Shown: positions 1 through 9,719 of the stretch, in pieces
How positions within the stretch are numbered: position 1 is the first letter of the stretch
How the letters are laid out: each line of letters opens with the position of its first letter
NCBI RefSeq assembly: GCF_001610895.1
Contig: NZ_CP011273.1
Span: 3,596,001-3,660,000 of the forward strand
DNA from: Planctomyces sp. SH-PL62
Lineage (GTDB): Bacteria; Planctomycetota; Planctomycetia; Isosphaerales; Isosphaeraceae
Length of the DNA: 64,000 nucleotides
Direction of reading: 5' to 3'
Program-made: the position numbers and the translations under genes
Notes under the pieces: model-generated
The model's input: the letters and a program-made list of their open reading frames with translations, nothing else
Told to the model about the DNA's origin: nothing
Database searches by the model: none

Positions 1-766
1 TCAGGGATCTCGGGTCGACCTCGATCGGCTGGTCCGTCAGCGACCCGTAGACGACCAGCCGGCCCCCTCGGCCCATGGCCTGATAGATCGCCGTCCCGGC
101 CTCGCCGCCGATCGGGTCGAGCGCGAATCGGGGGCCGTCGTCGCCGGTGATCCGCCGGACCTGCTCGGGGACGGGGCCTTCCGATGAGCTGACGACGGCG
201 TCGGCCCCGAGGTCGATCAGCTCGCGCTTGGCCTCGGATCGTCGCACCACGCAGAGGGTCTTGAAGCCGTCGTGCCGGCCGAGCCGGATGATCATCTTGC
301 CCAGCGTCGAGCCGGCCGCGGAGAGGAGCAGCCAGTCCCCCTTGGGGACGGCCAAAACGTGGCGGACCATCGCCAGCGCGGTGGCCGGGTTGACGAAGAA
401 CGTCGCGGCCTGCTCGTCGGAGATGTCGTCGGGGATCGGCCGGGCCTGCTTCCAGGGGATCACGGCGTACTCGGCCCAGTTCCCCCCCTTGTGATTGATG
501 ACCACGACCCGCTTGCCCACCACGAATCGGCCCATCAGGCCCGGCCCGGCCTTGTCGACCACGCCGACCCCCTCGAAGCCGGGGATGGCGGGCAGGGGGG
601 GGAGGACGCCGTAGCGGCCTTCCACGACCATGGTGTCCGACGGGTTGATCGGGCTCGCGATCATCCGGACGCGGACCTCTCCGGGGCCCGGCTCGGGGGT
701 GGGGACGTCTCGGACCTGGAGCCTCTCGGCAGGGTCTCCGAACGAGGAGAAGACGGCGGCTTTCAT
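1..766 (-). CDS. Zinc-type alcohol dehydrogenase/quinone oxidoreductase (MDR superfamily), C-terminus cut by window edge
   Basis: The minus-strand frame starts at the ATG at 766 (MKAAVFSSFGDPAE) and runs off the left edge without a stop, so only the first 255 codons are seen. The N-terminal half is a GroES-like catalytic fold with the usual MDR phrases (PGFEGVGVVDKAGPG, NPSDTMVVEGRYG). It is followed by the start of the Rossmann nucleotide-binding domain (LLLSAAGSTLGKMIIRLGR). No structural zinc-site cysteine cluster is visible, so it resembles zeta-crystallin/enoyl reductase-like NADPH oxidoreductases rather than classical zinc alcohol dehydrogenases. It diverges from the rhodanese gene at 895. 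Substrate unknown. Confidence 0.85.
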   Translation of the reverse strand, partial: MKAAVFSSFGDPAERLQVRDVPTPEPGPGEVRVRMIASPINPSDTMVVEGRYGVLPPLPAIPGFEGVGVVDKAGPGLMGRFVVGKRVVVINHKGGNWAEYAVIPWKQARPIPDDISDEQAATFFVNPATALAMVRHVLAVPKGDWLLLSAAGSTLGKMIIRLGRHDGFKTLCVVRRSEAKRELIDLGADAVVSSSEGPVPEQVRRITGDDGPRFALDPIGGEAGTAIYQAMGRGGRLVVYGSLTDQPIEVDPRSL

Positions 767-894
767 GTCGATTCGCTTCTTTTCCGGCTGGGCGGCGGCG
801 GGGCGGTCGGCCCGGCGCGGGGCTCTTGGGGAAACGTCGGAACCTGATTATCCTAGGATCGAGGCCCAAGAAAAACCCACAAGGGGACGCACTC

Positions 895-1761
895 ATGGCC
901 GAAGACCGATTCCTCGTCACGCCCGAATGGCTCGAAGCCCACTTCGACGACCCCGAGCTGCGCGTCGTCGACATCCGGGGCTACGTCGTCTCCCGTCCCC
1001 TCGCGCCGGGGGTCGAGGACGCCGACTACAAGGGCGCCCCGCAGGAGTACGCTGCCGGCCACATCCCGGGCGCCGTCTACGTCGACTGGACTCGCGACAT
1101 CGTCGACCTGGACGATCCGGTGAAGGCTCAGATCGCCCGTCCCGCCGCCTTCGCCGAGGCGATGGCCATCCGGGGGATCGGCGACGAGACGCACGTCGTC
1201 GCCGTCGACCACATGGGCGCCCAGAACGCCACCCGGCTCTGGTGGGCGCTCTCGTATTACGGCCACGACCGCGTGAGCGTCCTGCAAGGAGGCTGGAATC
1301 GCTGGGTCGAGGAGGGCCGGCCGACGACCACCGAGGTCCCGTCCCCCCCCCGCGCCACGTTCACCCCGAAGGAGCGCCCGGCGCTCCGGCTGACGGTCGA
1401 TCAGCTCGCCGCCAGGTTGGGCGAGCCCGGCCTCCAGCTCGTCGACGCGCGCGACGCCGGCCAGTACACCGGGGCGCGGCGTCGAGGGCCTCGCGGCGGG
1501 CATATCCCGGGCGCCGTCAACGTCCCCCGCGAGCGGTTCATCGCCGAGGGGGGCGGGTTCCTGTCGATGGACGACCTCCGCGCGCTGGCCGAACGCGAGG
1601 GTTTCGATCCCGGTCGGCCGGTCGTGGCGTACTGCAACGGCGGCGTCGCGGCGACGGTGGTCCTGTTCAACCTCGCCCGGCTCGGCTACACGGACCTCGC
1701 CAATTACGACGGCTCGTGGAACGAGTGGAGCGAGCGGTCGGACCTGCCGATCGAGCCCTGA
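895..1761 (+). CDS. Two-domain rhodanese-type sulfurtransferase
   Basis: Predicted thiosulfate or 3-mercaptopyruvate sulfurtransferase, 288 aa, the usual length for tandem rhodaneses. The N-terminal rhodanese domain (about residues 8-140) is non-catalytic: the position of the active cysteine is Asp105 (AVDHMGAQ). The C-terminal domain (about 165-283) carries the catalytic loop YCNGGVAA with Cys247. The CNGG-type loop is not the CRIGERS or CG-S/T-GVT loop of the best-known members, so donor preference is uncertain. I prefer the ATG at 895, preceded by AAGGGGA, over an upstream ATG at 826 that would add a 23-residue non-conserved leader. Likely cytoplasmic: no signal peptide. Confidence 0.88.
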   Translation: MAEDRFLVTPEWLEAHFDDPELRVVDIRGYVVSRPLAPGVEDADYKGAPQEYAAGHIPGAVYVDWTRDIVDLDDPVKAQIARPAAFAEAMAIRGIGDETHVVAVDHMGAQNATRLWWALSYYGHDRVSVLQGGWNRWVEEGRPTTTEVPSPPRATFTPKERPALRLTVDQLAARLGEPGLQLVDARDAGQYTGARRRGPRGGHIPGAVNVPRERFIAEGGGFLSMDDLRALAEREGFDPGRPVVAYCNGGVAATVVLFNLARLGYTDLANYDGSWNEWSERSDLPIEP

Positions 1762-1798
1762 GCGGTCGCCGCGCGACCGGACTTTCGGGCCCGTCCGC

Positions 1799-2041
1799 TC
1801 ACTTCTTGACGAGTCGCTTGAGCTTCTCGGGGGCCTTGACGGCCAATGAGGACGAGCCGCCGACGGATTCCAGCGCGGCGGCTTCGACGTCCAGGTCGTC
1901 GTCGGCCTGCAGGGGATCGGCCTGCTTGATGGCGCACTGGGGATGAATCCCGGCCTTCGAGTAGACCGACTGGCGGCAGACCGGGCAGCGCCGGCGGCGA
2001 TCGTCCGGGAGGGGAGAGTGGGAGTTCCGGGGGTTGATCAT
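1799..2041 (-). CDS. Small zinc-ribbon-like protein, unknown function
   Basis: An 80-aa protein with a putative metal site C19-x2-C22 followed by H33-x2-C36 (CPVC ... HPQC), then an acidic/alanine-rich middle and a basic tail (PEKLKRLVKK). The cysteine/histidine spacing suggests a small zinc-binding finger. It lies convergent to the rhodanese gene, 37 nt away. I do not recognise a family; coding status rests on the Cys/His pattern and an ATG start, so confidence is moderate. Confidence 0.55.
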   Translation of the reverse strand: MINPRNSHSPLPDDRRRRCPVCRQSVYSKAGIHPQCAIKQADPLQADDDLDVEAAALESVGGSSSLAVKAPEKLKRLVKK

Positions 2042-2309
2042 AAGCGTGCCCGCCTTCCTTGGTTGGGTGACGAATGGGGTCGAATCGTAGTGGGGCGTCC
2101 GTACCGGCGGGGGAGCTTAGCAGGATCGCGAAAACTCGGGAAGGCTGATCCGAACGGGTGTGGGGGATTCTGATGGGAATTTCCGCCAAGCACCTTGAAA
2201 TTCATCGATCGGAACGGCATCTTCAGAAGTGTCGCCGCCCCTTCGACGGCGACGCCTCCCCCTTTCCGCCGGGCCGTTCGGTCCATCCATCCGAAGGAGT
2301 GACGCACCC

Positions 2310-2420
2310 ATGAGCGACGCTCGCGACATCGCCAAGAAGAAGAAGGCCGACGAGAAGAAATCGAAAACGGGCAAATCGGCCGCGCCCTCCAAGACCGAGA
2401 CCAAGACGCCGAAGAAATGA
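2310..2420 (+). CDS. Tiny lysine-rich basic protein (36 aa)
   Basis: Starts at the ATG at 2310 with a good Shine-Dalgarno GAAGGAGTG at 2293-2301. The 36-aa product is mostly Lys, Ser, Thr, Ala (DIAKKKKADEKKSK ... KTETKTPKK), highly charged and without predicted fold. Similar short KTE/KSA-rich peptides might act as nucleic-acid-binding or ribosome-associated peptides, but that is speculation. The strong ribosome-binding site is the main support that this is translated. Confidence 0.5.
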   Translation: MSDARDIAKKKKADEKKSKTGKSAAPSKTETKTPKK

Positions 2421-2525
2421 GCCGCCGCTCGCGGCCGTCATCGCCTTGATCCCAACGAAGGCCGGCCGCTGTGCGTCCCCATCAGGAGGCTCGGCACCGG
2501 CCTTTGATCGTCGAGGCGGCCGTTT

Positions 2526-3713
2526 TCAGCGTCGGCGGGGGTCGGCGGGCGTATTCAGGAGCCGCTGGGCCTCGTGCAGGCTTCGGGTGGTGAGGGCCAC
2601 CGTGAAGGGGTGCGCGGGGACGGCGTACTGGGGGTCGCCGAGCTGGTCGGCGAGGACCCCGGCCGCGAGCGACAGGGCGGGCTCGTCGGCCGCGTCCCAG
2701 AAGAAGGCCATCCAGAGGAGCATTCGGCGGTAGAGTTCCAGCCGGTGGAGGATCCGCCGTTCGAACAGGAAGCGGTAGGCTCCGGCGTCGCGCAACGGGT
2801 CGGCGGCGGCCCGGCGCTCGCGGACGGTGATCTCCTCGGCGAGGTCGAACGTCAAAAGCGAGCGGTCCAGCCAGCCCGGACAGGCTTCCAGGACGCGCCA
2901 GGAGCGCTCGGCCAGGGCGGCCGGCTCGGCCGCCGCCGAGGTCCATTCGGGCTTGGCGGCTAGGAAGGCCCCGGCGTGGAAGCCTCGCCCCAGGGTGGCG
3001 TCCAGCCACTCCCGGACCTGGGGGGGCGTCTCGCGCCCGGAGAGCATCAGGCTCCCGGCCAGGAGGCCCGTCGCCAGTTCCGGCACGTCCTCGACGAGCG
3101 GCCCGCGGGCGATTTCCGGGAACCGCTCGAAGAGGTCGATCTCGGCGTCGAAGTCCTCCTCCGCCTCGCCCAGCACCTCGAGGATGCCCCGGCGGACGTC
3201 GCAGAGGAAGGCGGCGGTGGTGGCCCGGCCGCCGCGCACTCCCGACACGACGACCGTCCCCAGGCCTTCGCCGTCGACGGCCGTCGCCAGCGATCGGACC
3301 AATCGCGGCGGCTCGAGGTGGACGGCGGGCAGCGTGGACCCTGGGGGCGGCCCCGGCTTCGGCCCGGGCGCGGGCGTCGGCCCGTTCCGGGGCGAGCCGG
3401 GGGCTCCCCGCTTTTCGGTCCCGAGCGCCTCGCGGACGGTCGCGCGGACGAGGTCGTCTCGGCTGGCCCCGAGCAGGTGCAGGAGCCTCGTCAGGCCTTC
3501 GCTCGGAGGGGCCTTGAGCAGCTCCTCGACGATCGGCCCCCGGATTTCCGGGTCGAGCGATTCCAGGCCCAGGAACGCGTCCCAGCAATCCTCGGGGTCG
3601 AGTCGGAGCCCTTCCAGCAACTCGTCGATCGGGGAGGGGGCCCCGATCGGGTCGTTGGAGAGGGGGGGCGGCTCGGCCGCGAGGGTCTCGATCCGTCGAG
3701 CGGGGGAATCCAT
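2526..3713 (-). CDS. Helical-repeat (HEAT-like) protein, unknown function
   Basis: 395 aa, begins 3 nt after the stop of the upstream secreted protein (3717) and is probably the last gene of the uvrD-like operon. The N-terminal 100 residues look alpha-helical and HEAT-like (LEGLRLDPEDCWDAFLGL, PIVEELLKAPPSEGLTRLL), followed by a Pro/Gly-rich linker (about 105-125). The larger C-terminal part is rich in Leu, Ala, Glu and Arg. No signal peptide, membrane segment or catalytic motif was seen. Planctomycete genomes carry many unassigned proteins of this kind; no specific function can be claimed. Confidence 0.7.
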   Translation of the reverse strand: MDSPARRIETLAAEPPPLSNDPIGAPSPIDELLEGLRLDPEDCWDAFLGLESLDPEIRGPIVEELLKAPPSEGLTRLLHLLGASRDDLVRATVREALGTEKRGAPGSPRNGPTPAPGPKPGPPPGSTLPAVHLEPPRLVRSLATAVDGEGLGTVVVSGVRGGRATTAAFLCDVRRGILEVLGEAEEDFDAEIDLFERFPEIARGPLVEDVPELATGLLAGSLMLSGRETPPQVREWLDATLGRGFHAGAFLAAKPEWTSAAAEPAALAERSWRVLEACPGWLDRSLLTFDLAEEITVRERRAAADPLRDAGAYRFLFERRILHRLELYRRMLLWMAFFWDAADEPALSLAAGVLADQLGDPQYAVPAHPFTVALTTRSLHEAQRLLNTPADPRRR

Positions 3714-3716
3714 TCG

Positions 3717-5669
3717 TCACCAGACCTGCGAGGGCCCCGGGTTCTTCCAGACGCGGCCGACGGGCTCCGGCGAGCGCCGCCACCCCGCCTCCGCGCGGTC
3801 CGGGTCGATGGAGTACTCCCGTCGCGCGGTTCCTTCCCTGGAGTATTCGTAGATCGGCGTCGTTTCCGCAAGCCGGGATTCCGGCGGCAGGAGATAGAAC
3901 CGCGGCGTCGAGCCCTCGGGGGCGGGATTCGCGCCTTCTCCGGCCAGGGCCAGCGTCTTCCCACCCTTTCCGTCAGGGACCTCCACGACCGCGACCCCGG
4001 CCTCGCCGGGGCGATCGGGGGCGTAGAACGCGATCGTCTTGCCCTTCGGGCCGTCGGCCAGCGACGGACCCGTCGCCAGGCCCCCGGTCGCGACCGAGGC
4101 GTCGACCTGGTAGATCGGCTCGGGGAGGCTGAGCCGGGGGTCGGTCAGGTCGAGCCGGTACATGACCTGGTTGTACTCGTAGCGAGGAGTCTGCTCCTTG
4201 GCACCCGAGAAGCTCGCCGTGTACGTCCCCTCGAAGTAGACGACGCGACCGCCGTCCTGGTCGAACATGGGGTGTTGCTTGGGGTTGTAGAATGAATATG
4301 TGTCGTGGGTGGCGATCTTGCGGGCGAACGTCCAGGGGCCTTGCGGCGTGTCGGCCTCGCTGAACCACATCTCGCCCAGCATCGAGGTCCCGCCGATCTC
4401 GACGAACAGCAGGACCCATCGCTTGCGGAAGTCGTTCCAGTAGACCGACCCGCCGTGCGCCGTCACCCGCTTGCCGGTGGTGGCGTCTCGGAGCTGGACG
4501 AGGGCCTCTTCGGGCTTCAGCTTGTCGTCCTTGATGAGCACGTCCTGGCTCCGCTGGTCGACGCGTCGGGCCTTCGTCTTCCAGCCGTAGCGGAGTCGGC
4601 CGTCGGGGTCGCGGTCGACCTTGCCGTCCTCGGGCGCCGTCCCCGGCTCCAGGCAGGTGAAGACCTCCAGGGCGTCCTCGTCGATGATCTTCTCGGGGTC
4701 GGCCGGGACGCGGGTGAAGGGGAGGGGGTTGCAATAGTAGATGTAGTCGCGGTCGCCGTCGCGGTGCTGGAACGTGTGGCCGCTGAGGGTCTCTCCGGGG
4801 TTGGTTTCGGGCGGCCCGGAGTACACGGCGCGCTTGACGAACTCGTTCTTCTCCGGGTCCCATTCGACGGCGCCGCGCTCGTAGGTCGTCATCGGCGGCT
4901 TGATCTTGGCGTAGTTGGCGAACATCCGTTCGCGACCCTCCGCGTCGGTCAGGACGACGAGGCCCGTGACCCAGGTCGGGCCGTCGCCGGGCATCTGGCA
5001 GGTCGGCTTCGCGAACCCCTTCTCGTCGACGTAATACGTCAGGTCGACGCCTTTCGACGGGTCGAGGCCGCCCAGGTCCGGCAGGTCCGAGACCGCCCCC
5101 GGCGTGTGGAAGTTGCCCAGGGGGTAGGCGGGCCGGTTCGTGTCACCCCAGAACCAGTGGACCTTTCCCCGGTAGACGGCGCTGAGGACGCTGTCCTGGC
5201 CGAGGACCTGCCCGTTCAGGAGGGGCTCGCGGATCGGCGCCGGGACGCCCGTCAGCAGACTGTCGCGATAGATCCCGCCGCCGGTGACGCGATAGAGCCG
5301 CTCCGCGATGTTGATGCGTTTGATCTTCAGCCGGGCCTCGCCGCCGGGCTTCGTCTCGACCGCCGAGCCGACGATCCCGAAGCCGTCCTTGGCGTATTCG
5401 TAGCCGTGGCTCTTGATCGAGAAGAAGACGCGACGGCCCATCAACCCCGGCTCGTCGAACGCGACGACGCCGTTGGAGTCGGTGACGTAGAGGATCTGGT
5501 TGACCGTCCGCAGCTCGACCAGCGGCACGCCCCGGCCGGTCTGCTCGTCGACCACCACGATCCGGAACGGCCGCGCGGCCGTCGCCGGCTCCTCTCCGAA
5601 GGCCGTCGCGACGCACGCGAACGCCGCCGCCAGCCATCCCACCCGCGCGTGAATCCGGAAACCTGACAT
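3717..5669 (-). CDS. Secreted beta-propeller-like protein with N-terminal carboxypeptidase-regulatory-like domain
   Basis: 650 aa with an N-terminal signal peptide (FRIHARVGWLAAAFACVATAFGEE) that directs export. Residues about 35-120 resemble a beta-sandwich with the phrase DEQTGRGVPLVELRTVN, like carboxypeptidase-regulatory domains. The rest has repeated Trp/Gly/Asp-rich strands (VHWFWGDTNRPAYPLGNFHTPG, HGGSVYWNDFRKRWVLLF, GEMWFSEADTPQGPWTFA) typical of five-bladed propellers of the GH43/DUF4185 sort. I chose the ATG at 5669, which has GAGGGGG just upstream; an ATG at 5684 that overlaps the uvrD-like stop as ATGA is the alternative. It may bind or cleave polysaccharide, but no catalytic residues can be assigned. 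Confidence 0.75.
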   Translation of the reverse strand: MSGFRIHARVGWLAAAFACVATAFGEEPATAARPFRIVVVDEQTGRGVPLVELRTVNQILYVTDSNGVVAFDEPGLMGRRVFFSIKSHGYEYAKDGFGIVGSAVETKPGGEARLKIKRINIAERLYRVTGGGIYRDSLLTGVPAPIREPLLNGQVLGQDSVLSAVYRGKVHWFWGDTNRPAYPLGNFHTPGAVSDLPDLGGLDPSKGVDLTYYVDEKGFAKPTCQMPGDGPTWVTGLVVLTDAEGRERMFANYAKIKPPMTTYERGAVEWDPEKNEFVKRAVYSGPPETNPGETLSGHTFQHRDGDRDYIYYCNPLPFTRVPADPEKIIDEDALEVFTCLEPGTAPEDGKVDRDPDGRLRYGWKTKARRVDQRSQDVLIKDDKLKPEEALVQLRDATTGKRVTAHGGSVYWNDFRKRWVLLFVEIGGTSMLGEMWFSEADTPQGPWTFARKIATHDTYSFYNPKQHPMFDQDGGRVVYFEGTYTASFSGAKEQTPRYEYNQVMYRLDLTDPRLSLPEPIYQVDASVATGGLATGPSLADGPKGKTIAFYAPDRPGEAGVAVVEVPDGKGGKTLALAGEGANPAPEGSTPRFYLLPPESRLAETTPIYEYSREGTARREYSIDPDRAEAGWRRSPEPVGRVWKNPGPSQVW

Positions 5670-5680
5670 TCCGAGCCCCC

Positions 5681-7729
5681 TCATTTCGTCGGGCGTTCGT
5701 CGTCGCCGTCGCCCGGCTTCGCCTCGATTTCGAGGACCTCGAAGTCGTGTTCCAGCTCGGCGCGTTCGTAGAGTTCGGGGTCGACCTCGGTGATGAAGCG
5801 GCTCGGCGTGGAGAAGACGGTCGGGCCGTATCCGCCCCGGCTGATGGTCGACGGGTACGACAGCATCAACTCGTTCTTGGCGCGGCTGACGGCCACGTAG
5901 AAGATGCGCCGTTCTTCTTCCTCGCCCCCCGGTTCGTCGACGGCGCGGCGGTTGGGGAAGCCGTCGTCGACGAGTCGGATCACGAAGACGTGCGACCATT
6001 CCAGGCCTTTCGCCTGGTGGACCGAGCTGAGGACGAGCAGGTCTGTCGGGTCCTCGCCGCCGGAGGCGTCCACGCCGTAGAGGTCGCCGGCCAGCATGAG
6101 GTCGGCCACCAGCCGCTCCAGGCTCTCGTACTTGGCGGCGAGGACCGCGAACTGCTCCACGTCCTTGAGTCGGTTCTCCGGCTTGTCGTAGCGCTGGCGG
6201 ATCGTGGCGGGATAGCCGCCGGCGAGCACGGCCTGGATGGCGGCGGCCGGACGGTTCTCGGGGTCGGTCGCGCGGATCAGGTTGAGGTCGTTCACGAACG
6301 CGGCGAACAGCCCCCGGCTCTTGGGGGGGACGGCCGCCATCGTCCCGGCGGCGGCCACGGCCGAGAACGGGTCGCCCGACGACGCGAGCTTCTGGTAGAC
6401 GGCCCCCGCCTTGGCCGGGCCGATCCCGGGCAGGAGCAGCAGGAGCCGTCGCCACGACGCCTCGTCGCGGGGGTTGAGGACCACGCGGAGGAACGCCAGC
6501 ACGTCCTTCACGTGGGCCTGCTCGAAGAACCGGATGCCGCTGCGGACGTTGTACGGGATGTTCCTCGCCAGCAGTTCCCCCTGGAGGACGACGCTGTCGT
6601 AATGGTTGCGGTAGAGGACGGCCATCTCGGACAGGGGGACGCCCCGATCGCGCGTCTCCAGGATCTCCTGGCAGACGAGGGCCGCCTCTTCGTAGACGTC
6701 GGCCACGGCGACGACCACCGGCTTGAGGCCGTCCGGGCGCGTCGAGACCAGCGACTTGGGGAACCCCGTCTGGTTGCAGGCGATCGACGCCTGCGTCAGC
6801 GCCACGATCTGGGGCGTCGAGCGGTAGTTGACGTCCAGGCGGAAGATCCTGGAGCCGGGGTGGCGGTCGGGGAACTTCAGGATGTTGTCGTAGTCGGCCC
6901 CTCGGAAACGGTAGATCGACTGGGCGTCGTCGCCGACGGCCGTCAGGTTCCCCGCGCCGGCGGCGGCGAGCTTCTCGACGACCTCGATCTGGAGGGCGTT
7001 GGTGTCCTGCATCTCGTCGACCAGGATGTGGCGGAACATCTTGCCTTGCTCGGCGAGCCGCGCGGGATGCTCGTTCAGCAGCTTCAGCCAGAGGACGAGC
7101 AGGTCGTCGTAGTCCATGCAGTTGCTCGCCAGCTTGCGCGCGGCGTAGGCCTCGGCGACCTGCTGGATCTCGGCGGTCCACTCGACGAGGTCGCCGGCGG
7201 TCTCGGCGACGGCCTCCTCCAGCGACTTCCTGGTGTTGAGGGCGAAGCTGATCAGGTGCTGGACCTGCGAGGGCTTGGGGGCGAGCTTGTTCTTCGACGC
7301 CAGCCCGCCGTCGTCCATCGCCAGCCGGAGGAGGTCGGTCTGGTCCTCGCCGTCGAGGATCGTGAAGTTCGGCTCGAAGCCCAGCTCGCGGGCCGAGCGC
7401 CGGAGCAGGCGGTTGCCGACGTGGTGGAACGTCCCGGCCCAGACCCGCCCGGCCTCGTTGCCGACGAGCCCGCCGAGCCGGCCGACCATCTCCCGAGACG
7501 CCCGTCGCGTGAACGTGACCAGCAGGATCGACTCGGCCGGGACGCCTCGGCCGATCAGCCAGGCGACCCGATACGTGATCACCCGCGTCTTGCCCGACCC
7601 CGGGCCGGCCAGGATCAGGTTGTAACCGTCCGGCGCCGCCGCCGCCTCGCGCTGCGACGGATTCAGGTCCTCCGCCAGTTGCCGGGCCAGCCCCTCGGGC
7701 GGTTTGTGCTTGAGCGTGATCTTGCGCAT
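5681..7729 (-). CDS. UvrD/PcrA-type superfamily 1 DNA helicase
   Basis: 682 aa, the size of a compact SF1A helicase. Visible motifs in order: Q-like LNPSQREAA and Walker A AGPGSGKTR near the N-terminus, Walker B DEMQDT, motif III GDDAQSIYRFRGAD, motif IV YRNH, motif V HQAKGLEWSHVFV, and motif VI EERRIFYVAVSRAK. It should unwind DNA 3'-5' using ATP in repair or replication restart. It is first in a three-gene minus-strand operon with a secreted protein and a helical-repeat protein, an odd pairing that gives no functional hint. Whether it is the genome's main UvrD/PcrA cannot be judged here. Confidence 0.93.
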   Translation of the reverse strand: MRKITLKHKPPEGLARQLAEDLNPSQREAAAAPDGYNLILAGPGSGKTRVITYRVAWLIGRGVPAESILLVTFTRRASREMVGRLGGLVGNEAGRVWAGTFHHVGNRLLRRSARELGFEPNFTILDGEDQTDLLRLAMDDGGLASKNKLAPKPSQVQHLISFALNTRKSLEEAVAETAGDLVEWTAEIQQVAEAYAARKLASNCMDYDDLLVLWLKLLNEHPARLAEQGKMFRHILVDEMQDTNALQIEVVEKLAAAGAGNLTAVGDDAQSIYRFRGADYDNILKFPDRHPGSRIFRLDVNYRSTPQIVALTQASIACNQTGFPKSLVSTRPDGLKPVVVAVADVYEEAALVCQEILETRDRGVPLSEMAVLYRNHYDSVVLQGELLARNIPYNVRSGIRFFEQAHVKDVLAFLRVVLNPRDEASWRRLLLLLPGIGPAKAGAVYQKLASSGDPFSAVAAAGTMAAVPPKSRGLFAAFVNDLNLIRATDPENRPAAAIQAVLAGGYPATIRQRYDKPENRLKDVEQFAVLAAKYESLERLVADLMLAGDLYGVDASGGEDPTDLLVLSSVHQAKGLEWSHVFVIRLVDDGFPNRRAVDEPGGEEEERRIFYVAVSRAKNELMLSYPSTISRGGYGPTVFSTPSRFITEVDPELYERAELEHDFEVLEIEAKPGDGDDERPTK

Positions 7730-7980
7730 GGCGTCCTGGCCGCGGGGGCGAGCGGGAAGGGCCCGTAGACCGTGATCGGCGAACTCCCCCGATTTTAGCA
7801 GGTCCGCGAGCCGACCACACGCCCGCTCGGCGTCCGACCCTCGGGGTTCGGTTTCCCCGCCGGATTCGACCGTTTACAGATGTCACAGGCTGGCTCCGGG
7901 GCCGTTAGTGATGGCGCGGGACCTCCTTTCGTCTCCTTCGGGCCCCCGGAACCTCCCCTTTCACGTCGAGGGTCGTCACG

Positions 7981-9702
7981 ATGATGCCGCTCGAAGCTCG
8001 GCCGGAACGCGCCAGCGCGACGGGTTTCTTTCCTCGTTGGCTGGCCCGCCGGATTTGCACCAGCAATCCGTTCTACATTCTCAGCGCCTGGATGGTCTGT
8101 ATGGGGTTGCGGGTGTCGTTCGGGGCCCACGCCGACGCCTCGCAGACGTGGGCCCTGTTCGGCGGGATGGCCGGTTACACGCTCCTCCTGGCGGTCACGG
8201 CGTGCCTGCTGGTGCGTCGCGTGGGCGTTTGGGACGACGTGCGGACGATCATGCTTCTGGTGGTGCTCCTGATCCTCGCCACGTCGGTGACGTTCGACGA
8301 CGTGTTCACGCGCGACCCGGTCCGAGGGGCGGCCTGCTACCTCCTGGGGTTGCTGTTCGCCGTGGCGGTCAGCGAGGGCCTGCTGCGAGGGACTCGCCTG
8401 GCGCTTCCCGCGCTGTTCCGGGTCCCGTACCACCTGACGCTGGCCCTGTTCTTCCTGTACCCGGTCGCTCTCGCGCCGCTCCTCGACCAGCCCGAGAGCG
8501 AGGCCCTGCAATGGGCGCTCTTCGGCTTCTCGCCCGCGGCCGGGCTCATCGCCTTGACCCTGCTCCCGGCCGTCCGGCGCGGCCGGCGATACGTCGCCGA
8601 CAACGGCAGTCCGTGGCGCTGGGCGTGGTATCCGTGGACGCTGTTCGGCTTGCTCGCGTTCGGGGTCGTCGCGCGGTCGGCGATGCTCTGCTGGTCCATG
8701 CACCACGCCGGGAAGGCTTACGGCGCCGAGCCCTACATCTTCGGCGGCTACTTTCTGGCCCCGTTCCTGCTGGCCGTGGCGGCGGTGCTGATGGAGATCG
8801 GCGTGGTGGAACGGCGGTCCGGCGTGAAGCTCGTCGCTCTCGCCCTGCCGGCGATCGCGACGGTCCTGGCCGCGATCGGGCATCGCCCCGAACTGGCCTA
8901 CCAGGAGTTCCTCGGCCGTTTCGAAGGACGGCTGGGGGGGAGCCCGTTGCACCTCACGCTGGCGATTTCCGGGCTGTTCTACGCCGTCGCGGCCTTGCGA
9001 CGCGTCCCGCTGGCGATCGAGGCCTTGACGGTCGCCCTTGCCGCGCTGGCGTTCGTCGCGACGGAGACTCGCGGCCTGGACGGGCTGGCGGCGCTCCGCC
9101 CGCTGCCGCTCCTGGCGATCGCCGCACTCCAGACGGCCATCGGGCTCCGGGATCGAAGCTCCTGGCGCTGCCTGATCGGGGCGGCCTCCCTCACGGCCGT
9201 GATCGTCGCGCCGTCGGGCGTCGGCATCCCGCTGACAGGCTGGCGTGAGCCGGCCGCCTTCCACCTGATCATGGCGGCCTCGCTCGTCGTCGGAGCGGTG
9301 TTCGACGACGCCTTCGCCCGGCTGGCCCGGGGGCTCGGCGTGGCGATGGCCGTGCTGAGTTGCCTGGTCGCGACGATCGGCTCGATCGAGGCGCCTGCGG
9401 GAATCGCGCCGTGGGCGGTCGCGGCGTACCCGCCGGCCGTCGGGCTCGCGCTGTGCGGTTACGGCCTGATCGTGCGCGACCCCACGCCGCTCTGGGCCGC
9501 CGCCCTGGTCGCCGCTTCGTGGCTGGCGGCGGGCGGCTGGCGGGGCTACGACGCGCTGCGGTCCCACATCCCGGGCCTCGATTACATCGTGATCGGGCTG
9601 GCCTTCTTCGTCGCGGCGGTGCTGACCAGCCTGGCCAAGGCGGGCGTCCCGCTGCGACGGGGGACCTGGACGGGAGGCAAGCCCCGCGACGTCCTCGGCT
9701 GA
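7981..9702 (+). CDS. Polytopic integral membrane protein, unknown function
   Basis: 573 aa with about 14 hydrophobic segments from residue 70 to the end (for example GYTLLLAVTACLLV, TIMLLVVLLILATSV, YIVIGLAFFVAAVLTSLA), separated by short loops. The first 40 residues are basic and cytoplasmic-like. No transporter signature or enzymatic motif is recognised. It diverges from the uvrD-like gene across 251 bp and converges with the Tat-type protein at 9720, leaving only 17 bp between their stops. The start ATG at 7981 is preceded by GAGGGTCG. Confidence 0.8.
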   Translation: MMPLEARPERASATGFFPRWLARRICTSNPFYILSAWMVCMGLRVSFGAHADASQTWALFGGMAGYTLLLAVTACLLVRRVGVWDDVRTIMLLVVLLILATSVTFDDVFTRDPVRGAACYLLGLLFAVAVSEGLLRGTRLALPALFRVPYHLTLALFFLYPVALAPLLDQPESEALQWALFGFSPAAGLIALTLLPAVRRGRRYVADNGSPWRWAWYPWTLFGLLAFGVVARSAMLCWSMHHAGKAYGAEPYIFGGYFLAPFLLAVAAVLMEIGVVERRSGVKLVALALPAIATVLAAIGHRPELAYQEFLGRFEGRLGGSPLHLTLAISGLFYAVAALRRVPLAIEALTVALAALAFVATETRGLDGLAALRPLPLLAIAALQTAIGLRDRSSWRCLIGAASLTAVIVAPSGVGIPLTGWREPAAFHLIMAASLVVGAVFDDAFARLARGLGVAMAVLSCLVATIGSIEAPAGIAPWAVAAYPPAVGLALCGYGLIVRDPTPLWAAALVAASWLAAGGWRGYDALRSHIPGLDYIVIGLAFFVAAVLTSLAKAGVPLRRGTWTGGKPRDVLG

Positions 9703-9719
9703 CCGGGCCGGGATCGAAA